Below are positions 34,335 through 45,030 of a stretch of DNA of 64,000 nt, piece by piece (positions within the stretch are counted from its first letter, which is position 1; each line of letters starts with the position of its first letter). Source of the DNA: Chrysaora quinquecirrha (Eukaryota; Cnidaria; Scyphozoa; Semaeostomeae; Pelagiidae); contig JACTAT010000010.1 in the NCBI GenBank assembly GCA_014526335.1, forward strand, positions 703,490 through 767,489, read 5' to 3'. The notes beneath the pieces are model-generated. The model saw only the letters and a program-made list of their open reading frames with translations. It was not told where the DNA came from and ran no database searches. A program made the position numbers and the translations under genes.

Positions 34335-36735
34335 ACGAGCAGTTTGGGAATTGGGATGGTCGATCACTATTTGGTGTATGGGGTACGAAAAGTCAATGCT
34401 TGGAGACTCAATAGAAATAAAAACCCGAAAGTTGTTGAGACTCGAAGCCTTGCTAACTATGATAAAACATCATTCATAAACGACCTACTCCAAATAGATT
34501 GGTCGAGCATCCTATCTCCCCTCGCAGAAAATCCCAATTCAATGGCTACCACTTTTCAGGAGATTTTTGAGTCACTCATTGATATACATGCCCCATTGAA
34601 AAAAAGAAGGGTTCGCAATGAAACCGCTCCCTGGCTAAATCCATCAATACGAAAACTGATGGGGGAGAGGGACTCGGCCAAGAAAATGGCCTATAAATTT
34701 CCTGACAAGTGGCCAATATATAAGCAACTTAGAAATAAGGTAACAAAAGAGATAAAAGTTGCTATAGAGACGCATTATTGTGGGTTGATTGACGAAAATA
34801 AGGGTAACCCCAAAATGATGTGGAAGACCATTAACAATGTGTTGGATAAATCTCAGAAGTCAACAACCCTCACGAGCTTAGACTTTGAGGGTAATAGACT
34901 TGTCAAAGAAGGTGATATAGCAGAGACACTAAATCATCATTTTGTCACAGTTGGTCCCAAACTAGCAGATGAAATCGAGCAACGGATTAATGATGATCCT
35001 CTAATTCACGTAGCTAAGGAATCTAACGTTATGAAATTATACCCCGTAAGTGATACCTTCATAGCAAATTCCATCAGGCAGCAAACAAATGGGAAAGCAC
35101 CTTGGCCTGATAAGATTCCAACCAAGCTAATAAAGGACGCTGGTGAGGTCATAAGTAAACCTTTAGCGATGATTTTTAATTCATCCTTTCGTCATGGAAT
35201 CTTCCCTAACATCTGGAAGCTGGCGAGGGTCACTCCCATCTTCAAATCTGGAATGAGAAGTGATGCTAATAACTATAGACCCATCTCAGTGATTTCTGTT
35301 TTCTCTAGGATTTTGGAAAAAGTCGTACATGACCAGGTATATGCTTATTTTAAGTCACATCGCATCTTGACAGTTAGCCAATCAGCTTTCCAAAAACTCT
35401 GCTCGACCATAACATCTCTAATTGACAGTACTGACTTTTGGTACGATAATATCGACAATAAGCAGGTTAATTTGACAATTTTCTTAGATCTCAAAAAAGC
35501 CTTTTACACCGTTGATCACAAGATCCTGCTCAGGAAACTAGAAGCATATGGAATCCAAGAACTAGCCGGAGACTGGTTCAAATCCTACCTTGAAAACAGA
35601 CAACAATACTGCAAGCTCAACAGCTACGAATCACGGGCAAAGACAATCACTTGTGGTATCCCCAAGGTTCCTGTCTAGGCCCCTTCTATTCATAGTCTAC
35701 CTTAATGATTTTGAAAAATGTTTAAACGCATCAAAGGCTGGCATGTATGCCGATGATACTCATGTAACATTAGCATCCAATAGTGTTGATGAGTTGGTTT
35801 TGAAAGCGCACGAAGAACTGTACAATATTACGGAATGGATGAGACTAAATAAATTGAGTGCTAATCCTAAAAAAACAGAGTATATGTTTATAGGTCATCC
35901 AAATCGAACCAACAGGATTGCCGAGCAAGAGCCGCTCAAATTAAACAATTCAGAAATAAAAAGAGTGAAAAAAACAAAATCGTTGGAAGTAATTATCGAT
36001 CAAGGGCTCAATTGGGATGACCAATTTAAGGCCGTCAAGGCAAAAATAGTCGGAGGCCTTGCCTCTTTAAAAAGGCTAAAAAACATCATTCCACAATCCC
36101 AACTAACCAACGTTTATCATGCCTTTATTGAAAGTCATATGAGATATGCAGATGTCATCTGGGGAGGTCTGTCTAACTCCAAAATGGAGTCACTACAGCG
36201 CCTACAAGACAGGGCAATTACAATAATCGACACTGCCAGAATAAAGGATCACTGGTCGAAAAACTTTTAACGACTCAACAACTAGTAACGTTTGATCGAT
36301 CAGTTATGACATATAAAATCACAAATAGACTATGTCCAGAAAACCTTTGGAACAAATTCCAACGAAGATCGCATTACTCTAGTTACAATACCAGATTTTG
36401 CAATAATCTTCAAATTCCAAAGTATAATCTGGAGTACTCCAAAAAGAGATTCTCTTACACAGCTCTAAAGGCTTGGAATGAAATCCCTATGAACATTAGG
36501 GAGCTTCCTACCTTACACCAATTCAAAAAACATTTAAAGGATTATTTGACGAGCTGAAACGTAACACAAACACGACCCCTTGGAAGATCAGCTTAAACTT
36601 TTATCAATATAGGCCTGTATGTAAATTGTAAATTAGGAATCCTCATGAATATTTTTTTTTGTTTTGCTATTATTGTATTATATATATTTCAGCTGAAAGG
36701 TTTTTCGTGTCAAAATAATTAAATATGAAAATAAA
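34335..36735 (+). mobile_element. 5'-truncated CR1-like LINE inside copia
   Basis: The copia integrase frame is interrupted between 'DMFTRFT' (right side) and 'ARIIRDKKPA' (left side), and the LINE fills the gap. It starts within the C-terminus of the endonuclease domain ('DHYLVYGVRKVNAW') and reads RT on the plus strand. Motifs include 'VTPIFKSG...NYRPISV', motif A 'FLDLKKAFYTVDH' with the usual second Asp replaced by Tyr, and 'MYADDTHVTLAS'. Two close frameshifts lie near 35670 and further breaks near 36268. The ORF2 C-terminus ends at 36557. The exact ends are accurate to about 10 bp and no TSD is fixed. Confidence 0.9.
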
Positions 36736-38366
36736 TATGAAGTGGTAAATCGAGTAAACATATCAATAAGATAGAGGACGTTTACTTTGTTGTTCCAAAT
36801 TTTTAAGTCCATGGCTACAGTCTCATTAAATTGTGTAGCTAAGGGAAGGGAAACAACAGGTCTGGCAGGAGTTTTCTGAAACTTTACGCAAATCTCACAA
36901 GAGTCATATAATTTCTTTGCAATTTCCTGGTAATCTTTATCCCAAATGTTGGCATCAATCATAAGTGCTTTTAACCGTTCTTGTGTAGGGTGGGCGAATT
37001 GCTTGTGCAACTTGGTTAGAATTTCCTGTTTTTCATTGTATGTTTCGATTTTAGAGTCCGCAAAGAAACATGTATCTATTGTTACACTTTGCTTCTCAAG
37101 TGGGATGCAATAGTGGCCAGATGACGTACAGTCCAGATCCACAGTGTTGCCCCATATTTCTGCTTGATCATGTTCGAGATCAAGCTTTATCTTTGCACCT
37201 TTCATTGCTTGTTTGCTGAGTAATAAAGGAATCTCACTATCCACAATGTCTGTTTTCACAAAAACACTTTTTCCAGCTAGTTCACAGGGAAGTTGGAGTT
37301 GTCCCTTAGAGGTTTTTGTTTCTCCACCACCAAATTTAAAAACTTTGCTACTAGGTTGCAAATCAATGCTTTTCTTCTGCTCTATGTCGAGTGTTTGAAG
37401 GTAGCAGTTTATCCAGTTTTGACCAGCAACAGTTGAAGTACATCCGGAGTCAAGAACAGCAGAATTTCTTGCTTCACTTGTGAAGAGGCACATTTCTTCT
37501 TCTTTTGGACTAACAAATAGTGTTATGTTATCCTCAATAGGACGTTTATGAGGACAATCCTTAGCATAATGCAGAATTGATTCACAGATCTTGCATTTGT
37601 TTGGTTTACCGTTAAAACCAATTGGATTGATCTTTTGTCCATGACGCTGTTTGGTCCCACTTTCTTCTTGTTTGTAGTATGATCTGGGTTGAGACTCAAA
37701 TTTTCTTGACTGAAAACGGTTAGATTGATAACGATTACGTGAATATAGAACTTCATTTGTGTCTGTAAGCATACTTGATTCAAGTTTAACTGCTTGACTT
37801 CCAGCTATATCTCCAAGAGGTAGGGACTGTTCACCATAAAACTTTCGTAAGGCAGATTTCATTTGTTCAAATAAATGTTCCTTTTTGGCATAATCAACGG
37901 CTGTCAGTACTAGCTGCCTTTCCTGGTGTGGCAGCTTGGACGCATCTAAAAGTTTGAATGCTAAAACGGGCGGTGGTAGCTTCATATCTTTTTGCATAAT
38001 CCGGTTATAACGTCTTTCAAATTCCAGGATAAAATCATCCATCTTTTGCTGACTTTCTCGTTCAAATCTATCAAACATAATGTAACGTTCATACACTTCA
38101 CTTAGCTCATCCTTTTAAACAGTTTATCCAAGTATGTTATCAGCTTCTCAACACCATCATCTGCATTAATGGTTTCTAATTTCAGCTCATTAAAGACTTT
38201 ATCACGGACCCCACTTGGGTCAGTTTCAGGAAATGACAAAGCAATAGCAACTCCCCTGCTTCTTTTTATCAAGTTCAGTAACAATGCACCATGCACGTAT
38301 TTCTTCTACATATCTATCATATGGTTTGTCTTTGCTAAACACCGGTGGGTTCTTGTAACCACTCAT
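36736..38366 (-). pseudogene. gag: Copia gag, protease, integrase N-part
   Basis: The start codon at 38366-38364 (MSGYKNPPVFSKD) immediately follows the primer site. Two frameshifts, near 38255 and 38115, break the first third. The frame is then open from 38096. It has a gag core, a CCHC knuckle ('CKICESILHYAKDC'), the aspartic protease 'AVLDSGCTSTVAG', the integrase zinc finger ('HKQFAHPTQERL...CEICVKF') and the first catalytic Asp region ('VAMDLKIW...LIDMFTRF'), where the LINE cuts it. Confidence 0.9.
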
Positions 38367-38377
38367 CTCTGCTACCA
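38367..38377 (-). promoter_or_regulatory. Copia primer binding site (initiator tRNA-Met)
   Basis: On the coding strand the 5' LTR is followed without a gap by TGGTAGCAGAG, complementary to the ...CTCTGCTACCA 3' end of animal initiator tRNA-Met. The gag ATG follows in the next base, so the leader is essentially just the primer site. Confidence 0.75.
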
Positions 38378-38484
38378 TGTAAAAACAGATAAACAAGTCT
38401 TTTGAATAGGGATAACACCCACCAGTTATTCATATATACTCAATACCTAGAATGACAATATTTAATATATATAATTACATGACA
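38378..38484 (-). repeat. Copia 5' LTR
   Basis: 107 bp, identical to 31411-31517, followed on the plus strand by the TSD 'ctata' (38485-38489). Confidence 0.93.
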
Positions 38485-38489
38485 CTATA

Positions 38490-38987
38490 GACTGCACAGA
38501 GTTCAAATGTGAGGTTCCACGTGATTATGGAAAACAAGGTAACATGTATTCAGCATATAAGCACCATACAACTATGAAATGCCTTATCGCTGTAAATCCA
38601 AATGGAGCTGCAGTGTTTGTATCAGATCTGTTTGAAGGCAGTGCAGATGATGTTAAAGTTTTTCAGACCTGTGGAATTTTGCGACACGTAAATCCTGGGG
38701 ACAGTTTTTTGGTTGACAAAGGATTTACAATACAAGACCTGTTATTGCCATTGCAAGCAAAAATATTTATTCCTCCATTTCTTGGTAAACGAGAATCATT
38801 CACTAAAGAGGAAATTGTTCTAACAAAGCGCATTGCAAAAGCTCGTATTCATGTGGAACGATTTAATGAGAGATTGAAAAAGTTCAGACTGCTTGATCGT
38901 ATTCCTTTAGTATTAGCGCCAATTGCATCCCAATTGGTTTTTGTGTCCTGTTGCCTGGTAAATTTTCAAGATCTACTATGCAAGTGA
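38490..38987 (+). CDS. THAP-DDE transposase, catalytic C-terminal part
   Basis: 165 codons plus stop, in frame with 30391-31410 if the copia element and one TSD copy are discounted, for a total of about 505 residues. The DDE triad is readable: 'DCTEF' at the very start (Asp codon 38490-38492), 'LVDKGFTIQD' and 'RIHVERFNERLKKF'. 'NPNGAAVFVSDLFEGSADD' and the ending 'VNFQDLLCK' are typical of this DDE_4/ISL2EU family. No other lesion is visible, so the copia insertion is apparently the sole break in the gene. Confidence 0.88.
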   Translation, partial: DCTEFKCEVPRDYGKQGNMYSAYKHHTTMKCLIAVNPNGAAVFVSDLFEGSADDVKVFQTCGILRHVNPGDSFLVDKGFTIQDLLLPLQAKIFIPPFLGKRESFTKEEIVLTKRIAKARIHVERFNERLKKFRLLDRIPLVLAPIASQLVFVSCCLVNFQDLLCK

Positions 38988-39164
38988 TAATTTATGTCTT
39001 ATAGTTTAAAAGTAAATATTTGGTATCAATGGAGGACTTAAATTAACAAGAAGGGGTCACAATAACTTTGTACCCCCTACTTCGATACAGTAGAGTCCCA
39101 TATATAAGTAGTCGGGTTTTAAGTAGTCTTGCCCAAGACTATTTCGATTCGGGTTCACAGGGTT

Positions 39165-41144
39165 TTATGGAACTGCGCAGGAGTGAGGATAAGCTGCGGA
39201 TAAGCTACGGTTTCTTATAACAGGGTTTCTTATAGAAAAAAATGAGTGTAGTTTCTTATAAAAACCGTGTATGCTAAATGTTATACAAAGATTGTCAGTA
39301 TTGTACGCTAAAAGTTGAAAATGACTGGGCATAAATTTCTCGGAACCTTCATTAAAAAGTATTCTGGTACCAACAGTTTTCCAAATTTTGTAGCAATGAT
39401 GGATTATTTCACCCTGAACTCTTTCATCCTTCCTTATTCTTTCTATGTGAGGACCGCCAACTCCAGAATGTAGGACAAAATCACAATAATTAGCATTTTT
39501 GATTAGAAGCTGCAACTGGACTTGATAATAATGTGCATGTGTTGGGCGCAAAACTAGCTTTTCGTCACTTATTTTGAAACACTGCTAGTTTATTGTTGTC
39601 TTTAGCTCAGTTGAAGCTGCATCGAGTAATTGTTTTACTGTCCTGGTCTTTAATATTTTCAAGCACTTCACTTCAACTATCCCATCGAGTTTACCATCGA
39701 CAAAGATCAATCCATCGGGTGAAGCTCCCAAGTATGGAAAATCTGCATGAACCCACAAGCCACTTTCGTTAACAGTAGCATTTCGACATTTCTCGTATAA
39801 GGCAATTGCTTTTGGTTCTTCTTCGATGCCATATAGCATGTCCGGGGTCGTTAAACTCTTCTTGAACCAAAATTTATTTTCTAGCCAGTTGAATAATCTT
39901 TGTTTATAGCCATCCTTGTTTTGAAACAAAGACAAATTAACAATTTCTTTGCAAGTTGAAGCTGTAATTCGAAACCACCTTTCCTGGAACCATACTGACG
40001 AATGTCTTTGCTTTTCAGTCCCGGGTACTTGACAGCATTTAGGATCTGGCACACTGATTAGCAGATCTTTTAATGCAGAACTGATATTATTTTCGAATTG
40101 ATCAATTAATCTAGTATACACTGCAATGTCGTCTTTCTCTAACATAAAATCTGAATATGAATAGTGGAAGACAGTTTCCGACATGGACGTTTGACCCTTT
40201 GAATGGTTATAAGAGGATAGATCTGAAACAAAATTATTTACACCATCAAAATTAACACGCTGATGGTATTTTGCAGGCTGTGGGTCGAATTGATACATTT
40301 CTTGAGTCTTACTTCTCTCTGTGGATGTTGATGTATACTTTGTCTGTGGTAAAGGCTTTGGATTCCGTGCCCTCTTTTTACCTTTGTTCCACTGGCAATC
40401 TTTTGAAGTGGATGGTGCAACTGCATCATATCCATGCTTTCCCAGATAATCGCTGATAAACAGCACTAGGGCAGACACATGGCAACATCTACCAAGTTCA
40501 TTTGCTTTACAACTGCAAGAACAATACTTCACAAAACCACTGAGTTTGCTTACTGTTTTCAAAGGCAAGTCAGCTTTCATAGAATGGTGAACGTGTGCTC
40601 TAACAAAATATGTACTTTCATTTGTAGCGTCTTGAATATTCTCCACAAAACCACTTGTGACAAGACTTCTTCCTTTCCTTAACGGTTTCTCTGTCACTGA
40701 ATCTTCGATATTCATCTCTCTCTCTTCTTCATCATTAGCGCACAGCTGTGCAACAGATTCGACCAGATAATGGTAAATGTGTCCATAGTTAAACATTGCT
40801 GGTATGTTCATTGAAGGGAATGTTTTCCAACCAGTATCTGGAAAATTAGCTAGCTGGTCAACATCACGCGATGAAGATGATAAATTAATGGTTTTACTTT
40901 GTTTTTCTGCTTTAATTCTGTGCCATTTTCCACCTTCGACTTTCGGATCAATTTTTAGGTCTAGGCCTATGCACTGGCTGACACGCTCTTGCAAATCGGC
41001 CTTTTTTCCTCCTTTTTTCTGTCCATGGCACTCCAACCAACGTTTTAATTCAAAAACATTACAATCGGTAATGTCTCTTGGAAGTTTTGCCCCAGGAACA
41101 TTGTCTTCTGTTAATGATACCAGCTGATAATTCTGAGTATTCAT
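39165..41144 (-). pseudogene. SAP-SWIM-YqaJ protein of the ISL2EU element (one stop)
   Basis: About 660 codons, intronless. Residues about 30-60 are SAP-like ('ELKRWLECHGQKKGGKKADL', a DNA-binding helix pair). Residues about 205-240 form a SWIM zinc finger ('CSCSCKANELGRCCHVSAL'). The C-terminal third is a YqaJ/lambda-exonuclease-like nuclease: 'RWFRITASTCKEIV', 'YGIEEEPKAIALYE', 'GASPDGLI' and 'GIVEVKC' (Asp and Glu-x-Lys), then 'HYYQVQLQLLI'. A single in-frame TAG at 39587-39585 separates the last block. The first part (41144-39585) has no stop. Its accessory role in ISL2EU transposition is known only by association. The sequence downstream of about 39350 may not be original coding sequence. 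Confidence 0.85.
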
Positions 41145-41318
41145 AATTCAAACCTTCCCGCTACTGTACTTCCCGCTGAAAACACGCCACCACGAACTTT
41201 TTGTGTTTGTCCGCAAAGCAATCCCATAATTCCTGGCGCGAAAATGTGTGACGTAACACGGCTAAAGCGCTATTTTACAAAACAAAGACAACATTCTTGC
41301 TACATTTTAGAAGAAAAC

Positions 41319-41864
41319 ATGTATGATTTCCCAATATACAAGTCAACTCGGTATTTTTACACTTATCAGCGTGGAAGAGGAGTAGGTAGTATATTCAGAA
41401 TAGCTGGATCTATTTTCAAAAAAGTTGTTGAATCTACATTGCCAACAATAAAGAAGCAAGGTGTAAAAGCTGCCGAGAAAATTTTAAAACGTCTTTTACA
41501 AGAAGAAAGAGAGAAGGCAAATGATTGGATATTAGCTGGCGAGAATTTTGGAGAAGTTGCAAAAGATACTGCCAAATCTTCTATGAGAGGTATGAAAAGA
41601 AAAGCTACTGAAAAAAATGTTGATGTTGTAAAGAAAGCGGCGAAGAAATCGGCTGCCGGTAAGAAATCGCCTGCTGGTAAGAAATCACCTGCTGGTATGA
41701 AATCAAGGGGTCGTCCTTAAAGGTCTATAAAAAGAAGCACAGTGAAGGGTATCTTCATACCTAAGAAGTCAAAGGCAGCTGGACCAAAGAAAGCTAAGCC
41801 TAAAAGTTCTGATTTGAGAAAAACTTTGTTGAAGAAACTGTTGAAGAAGAAATTGACAGAATGA
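41319..41864 (+). pseudogene. Polinton core-like basic protein (one stop)
   Basis: Starts at ATG 41319, eight bases after the upstream gene's stop. It encodes a short N-terminus ('YQRGRGVGSIFRIAG'), an amphipathic helical segment ('LPTIKKQGVKAAEKILKR') and a very Lys-rich tail with repeated 'KKSPAG'. A TAA at 41718-41720 interrupts the basic tail. The frame then continues to TGA at 41862-41864, overlapping the next start codon (ATGA). The GxGSIFR...helix layout followed by a basic tail resembles the small core or minor capsid protein of Polintons and adenovirus-like elements. This is a decayed genomic copy. Confidence 0.65.
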
Positions 41865-42770
41865 GCATAAAGACAGAATATTCTGAATGTCCTAGTGAAA
41901 GTTTAGATTTATTCTGCCAACCAATAATTCAAAATGATGTCAAGTCTTTTAAGTATGTGGAATAATTTCCACAAACTGCTGCCCTCAATGCCTCAAAACA
42001 AACTGTTGTGTTTGACATTCCTGCTCAGCCTGATCACATGATTGACTTGAAGCATTCTTATTTCGTCTCAACTCTTGCCATTGAAAAAGAAGATCGAAAT
42101 GATATTGGAAAAGCCACTACAGAATTTGTAGGGGTGATAAATAATATTGGTCAATCCATGTGGAAGGAGATAGAGTTGGTTTTGAATGACACTCCCGTCA
42201 CAGAAGCAAATGGAATGTATGCCTACCAATCTTACCTGGAAACAATTCTAACGTTTGATGAAACCAGAGCTAAAATCTATTTGAAAATGACAAACTGGGT
42301 CAGCGATACGATTGGCAAACAAGGTACTGGTTTTCCAACGAATGCAGCGACAAAAATCTTGGTTTCTTGTCTTGCTTCTAACGAATGCAAGATCTGTACA
42401 ATTTGACGAGAGTGAAAAGGTTAAAGTGTTAACAAAGCCTCGTTAACATTTGCAATCAAAGAAAATAATTGCTGCCTGGCGTTTGTCTTCAATGGCGATT
42501 GAGTCCAAACAGTAATTTGTTTTGTTTGATGAGGAAAGCTGGAAACACTTCAGGCTTTGTACATTTTCAAAGTGAAACTGATGCTCCTTCACATATATCT
42601 TAAAGATGTTGTATTGAAAGGAATAGAAAGAACTCTGATGAAAACTAATGCAATTTACCCAGCCTGTCCACCTCACATAGCAAGCTATTTGATCAATTCC
42701 GCAACAACCAGCTGGGTTCAAGACAATGGGCTATCTGTAAAACATGGAGTGTGGAATTATGGAGTGAAAT
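41861..42770 (+). pseudogene. Polinton penton-like minor capsid protein, decayed
   Basis: Begins at ATG 41861, overlapping the previous gene by 4 bp. One TAA at 41963-41965 precedes a clean segment to 42406 with 'VVFDIPAQPDHMIDL', 'VGVINNIGQSMWKEIELVLN' and 'MYAYQSYLETILTF'. These motifs match the penton-type minor capsid proteins of Polintons (often annotated F54H12.2-like). After 42406 the frame is lost but recognisable pieces continue to about 42770, for example 'LKGIERTLMKTNAIYP' and 'SWVQDN'. It is not functional. Confidence 0.75.
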
Positions 42771-43797
42771 GGTGGAGTGAAATGATTTACATGGAATACG
42801 CTTATTTAAGGATGTTTTGCAATAAAAAATACATCAAAATGCTTCTTGTAGTCTTCCGAACCTATTTAAGTCATAATTTTGCTAAAATTTACTGACAATT
42901 TCATGAAATTACCATCGGGATCAAAACGAATGAAGCTATACAGAAAATTAAGGGACATATGTTGACAAAAAATGTAACAAATTTTAAACCAAAATCTTTC
43001 TTTTGGTCTTCTGAATTGAAATGACAGGAAACTTTATATAAATATTTTCGAAATGAACGTCTTTTTGAGTATCAAGAAAACCCTGCCTTCTGGCACCTTC
43101 CTTCAATATTCAAGAATGCAGACAGTGGATGAAAGTCGAGCCGCCGGGCAGACATGTCGCAATTATCTCATTCATGTAAATAAGAAGTCTTGCCAACACT
43201 TGCCAATGTAGCGTTTTCGACGGAGGGTTCGTACAGGTTCGCACAACAAAGGCTAACTCAGGTTGGAATGCTTTGAATATTTATGTTGCATCACGAAAAT
43301 AATTGAGAACAATATCTTGCACATGAACTCGATCCTATTGAAATACAAAAGCTTTTTTTCTGTGACACGGGAAACTGATGCAGGGAATCGGTTTTGTGAA
43401 CCTCGGACTAAAATATCAAAGGTTTATTCAGTAGATCCCCAGAATAAAAATCCTTTTCCAGCCCAAATACAGACTTATTACAGTACATGATTCCCAATTA
43501 CAGAATCAAAGTGAGACTAAAACCAAATTTAGATCGCCCAACCAGATTGGAAAGTTTGCAAAATGAGCGGCTGAGATCAATCTAGGGTTATTTTTGGTGC
43601 GGTTGTAGTCTCCTAGGAACATTCACAGTGGGTGCGGGATGTGCATAAGCGATTTCACTGTTTCACGCGATTTCCCAAGTAAGACTTCAGAACCTAATAC
43701 TATTGATTGGCAGAACGTTACTAATAAATGCATTACGAATTAGTCTTTAAAATAAGCTGAAAATCAACATAATACAACTTTTAGCTTTAAAAATTGT
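42771..43797. other. No recognisable gene
   Basis: Follows the Polinton penton remnant. The short ORF at 43263-43490 has no recognisable motif. Further Polinton sequence may be decayed beyond reading. Confidence 0.35.
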
Positions 43798-44330
43798 GTG
43801 GCTGTAGCTGCGGCTGAGGAAATTCTGAGAAAATATGCAGCTATAGCTGCGGCCAAAATCTCGAGTGAGCAGCTGTTTTACTTGCAAACTTTCCAATCTG
43901 GGCCCAAACTAACCCCCAAGGCCCCGTGGTTTTTGATGAGCAACAATCAGAAAAAATTTCTGAATCTCTTTAGTCACAACATTGAAAACATTTTATCCCA
44001 GTTTATCACACCATCACACATACCAAGCAATGTACAAACTTCTTCCAGTGTTCAAAGTGAGTACGTCAAGGATGTCCACTAAGCCCGACACTCTTTAACC
44101 TTTTTAAAAACGACCTTGTTGATGAACTTAACGAAAGTAATCCTTCACCACTAAGCCTAGGACATGAACCTATGCCGATGATCTCATTATTCTCTCTTCC
44201 TCACACGATGGACTACAGAAGTGCCTCAGCAGCTTGACTTATTATTGTAATAACTGGAAACTTGAAGTGAATTTAGATAAATCAAAATGCATGACCTTTT
44301 ATAAAAATGGCACAAGATATATACGAATTT
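43798..44330 (+). mobile_element. LINE reverse transcriptase fragment
   Basis: After an unassigned open stretch (43798-44082), 'LSPTLFNLFKNDLVDELN' (about 44086-44140), an eroded ADD box ('..ADDLIILSSS', about 44175-44205) and 'LQKCLSSLTYYCNNWKLEVNLDKSKCMTF' (about 44216-44300, here quoted only as landmarks 'YYCNNWKLEV' and 'LDKSKCMTF') read on the plus strand. This is the RT motif C to E region. The C-terminus of what looks like the same LINE type is at 46255-46830. A TTAA hairpin element and a microsatellite lie between. Confidence 0.7.
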
Positions 44331-44346
44331 TATATTAATAATTTAA

Positions 44347-44654
44347 CTTGACGCCCGCGATGCGGGCGACATTTTTACCTTAAAACCCGCGATGCGGGTA
44401 AATTTTTACCTTGACACCCGCGATTCGATTAGCTAACCAGCTCCCCATGGCATCCCACAACCTCCCCGGACTCTAGCGAAAGTTCAGAAGGCTGCAAGTT
44501 AAAAGGCAGCAAGTTAAAAGGCAGCTGAGTGGTATCTTGTCTTTCCAAGGCTAATCTGGTACTAATATTCACCCGAATCGCGGGTGTCAAGGTAAAAATT
44601 TACCCGCATCGCGGGTTTTAAGGTAAAAATGTCGCCCGCATCGCGGGCGTCAAG
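44347..44654. mobile_element. 308-bp TTAA-flanked hairpin MITE with GC palindromes
   Basis: The 81 bp at 44347-44427 and 44574-44654 are perfect reverse complements. The element is flanked by TTAA on both sides (44343-44346, 44655-44658). Each arm carries 'acgcccgcgatgcgggcg', 'acccgcgatgcgggt' and 'acccgcgattcg', spaced by 'attttacctt'-type linkers. Two of these motifs are themselves palindromes. There is no coding capacity. TTAA target choice points to a piggyBac- or Kolobok-mobilised element. The arms are undiverged, so it is young or maintained by conversion. Confidence 0.9.
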
Positions 44655-44715
44655 TTAAAAAGCTAGTCTAAAGCTAAACACATAAGTGGATTGATTATTA
44701 AACTGTGGACAAAAA

Positions 44716-45030
44716 AACATCATCATCATCATCATCATCATAGTTATCATTACCCTCAAATTTATCATTATCGCCATCATAAACTGTAACATTATGGTCA
44801 CCATTAGAATCATCCTCATCCCCATCAGCATTACCATCATCATAATCATCATCATAATCATAATCATCATCAAATCATCCTCATCATCATCATCATCATC
44901 ATCATCGTCATCATCATCATCATCATCATCATCATGCCATCAAAGTCATAATAATAGCAATAATCATCATCATCATCATCGCAATCATCATTATCTTCAT
45001 GTCGTCAAAATAATCATCATCATTATAATA
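44716..45030. repeat. CAT/ATC trinucleotide microsatellite
   Basis: Long, slightly degenerate (CAT)n array with 'cataat' variants. It produces Ser-, His- or Met/Ile-rich pseudo-ORFs in several frames, none of which should be read as protein. Confidence 0.95.

Larger units (their letters stand above)
31411..38484 (-). mobile_element. Copia-type LTR retrotransposon, 107-bp identical LTRs
   Basis: Direct repeats 31411-31517 and 38378-38484 (107 bp) are identical at every base. They run from TG to CA and are flanked by the 5-bp TSD 'ctata' (31406-31410 and 38485-38489). Genes are on the minus strand in copia order, with integrase before RT. It is inserted in the transposase gene of the ISL2EU-like element and is itself split by a LINE at about 34335-36735. 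107 bp is very short for copia LTRs. Confidence 0.95.
30288..41271. mobile_element. ISL2EU-like (PHIS) two-gene DNA transposon, with nested copia
   Basis: The termini 'agcgcgttagcc' (30288-30299) and, inverted, 'ggctaaagcgct' (41260-41271) differ at one base. They are followed further in by shared 'ttacgtca' and 'gcggacaaacacaa' blocks on both sides, next to both start codons. The TSD is AT (30286-30287, 41272-41273). It carries a THAP-DDE transposase (+) and a YqaJ nuclease-like protein (-) in convergent orientation. That gene pair is characteristic of ISL2EU elements. Without the copia insertion it would be about 3.9 kb. Confidence 0.8.
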
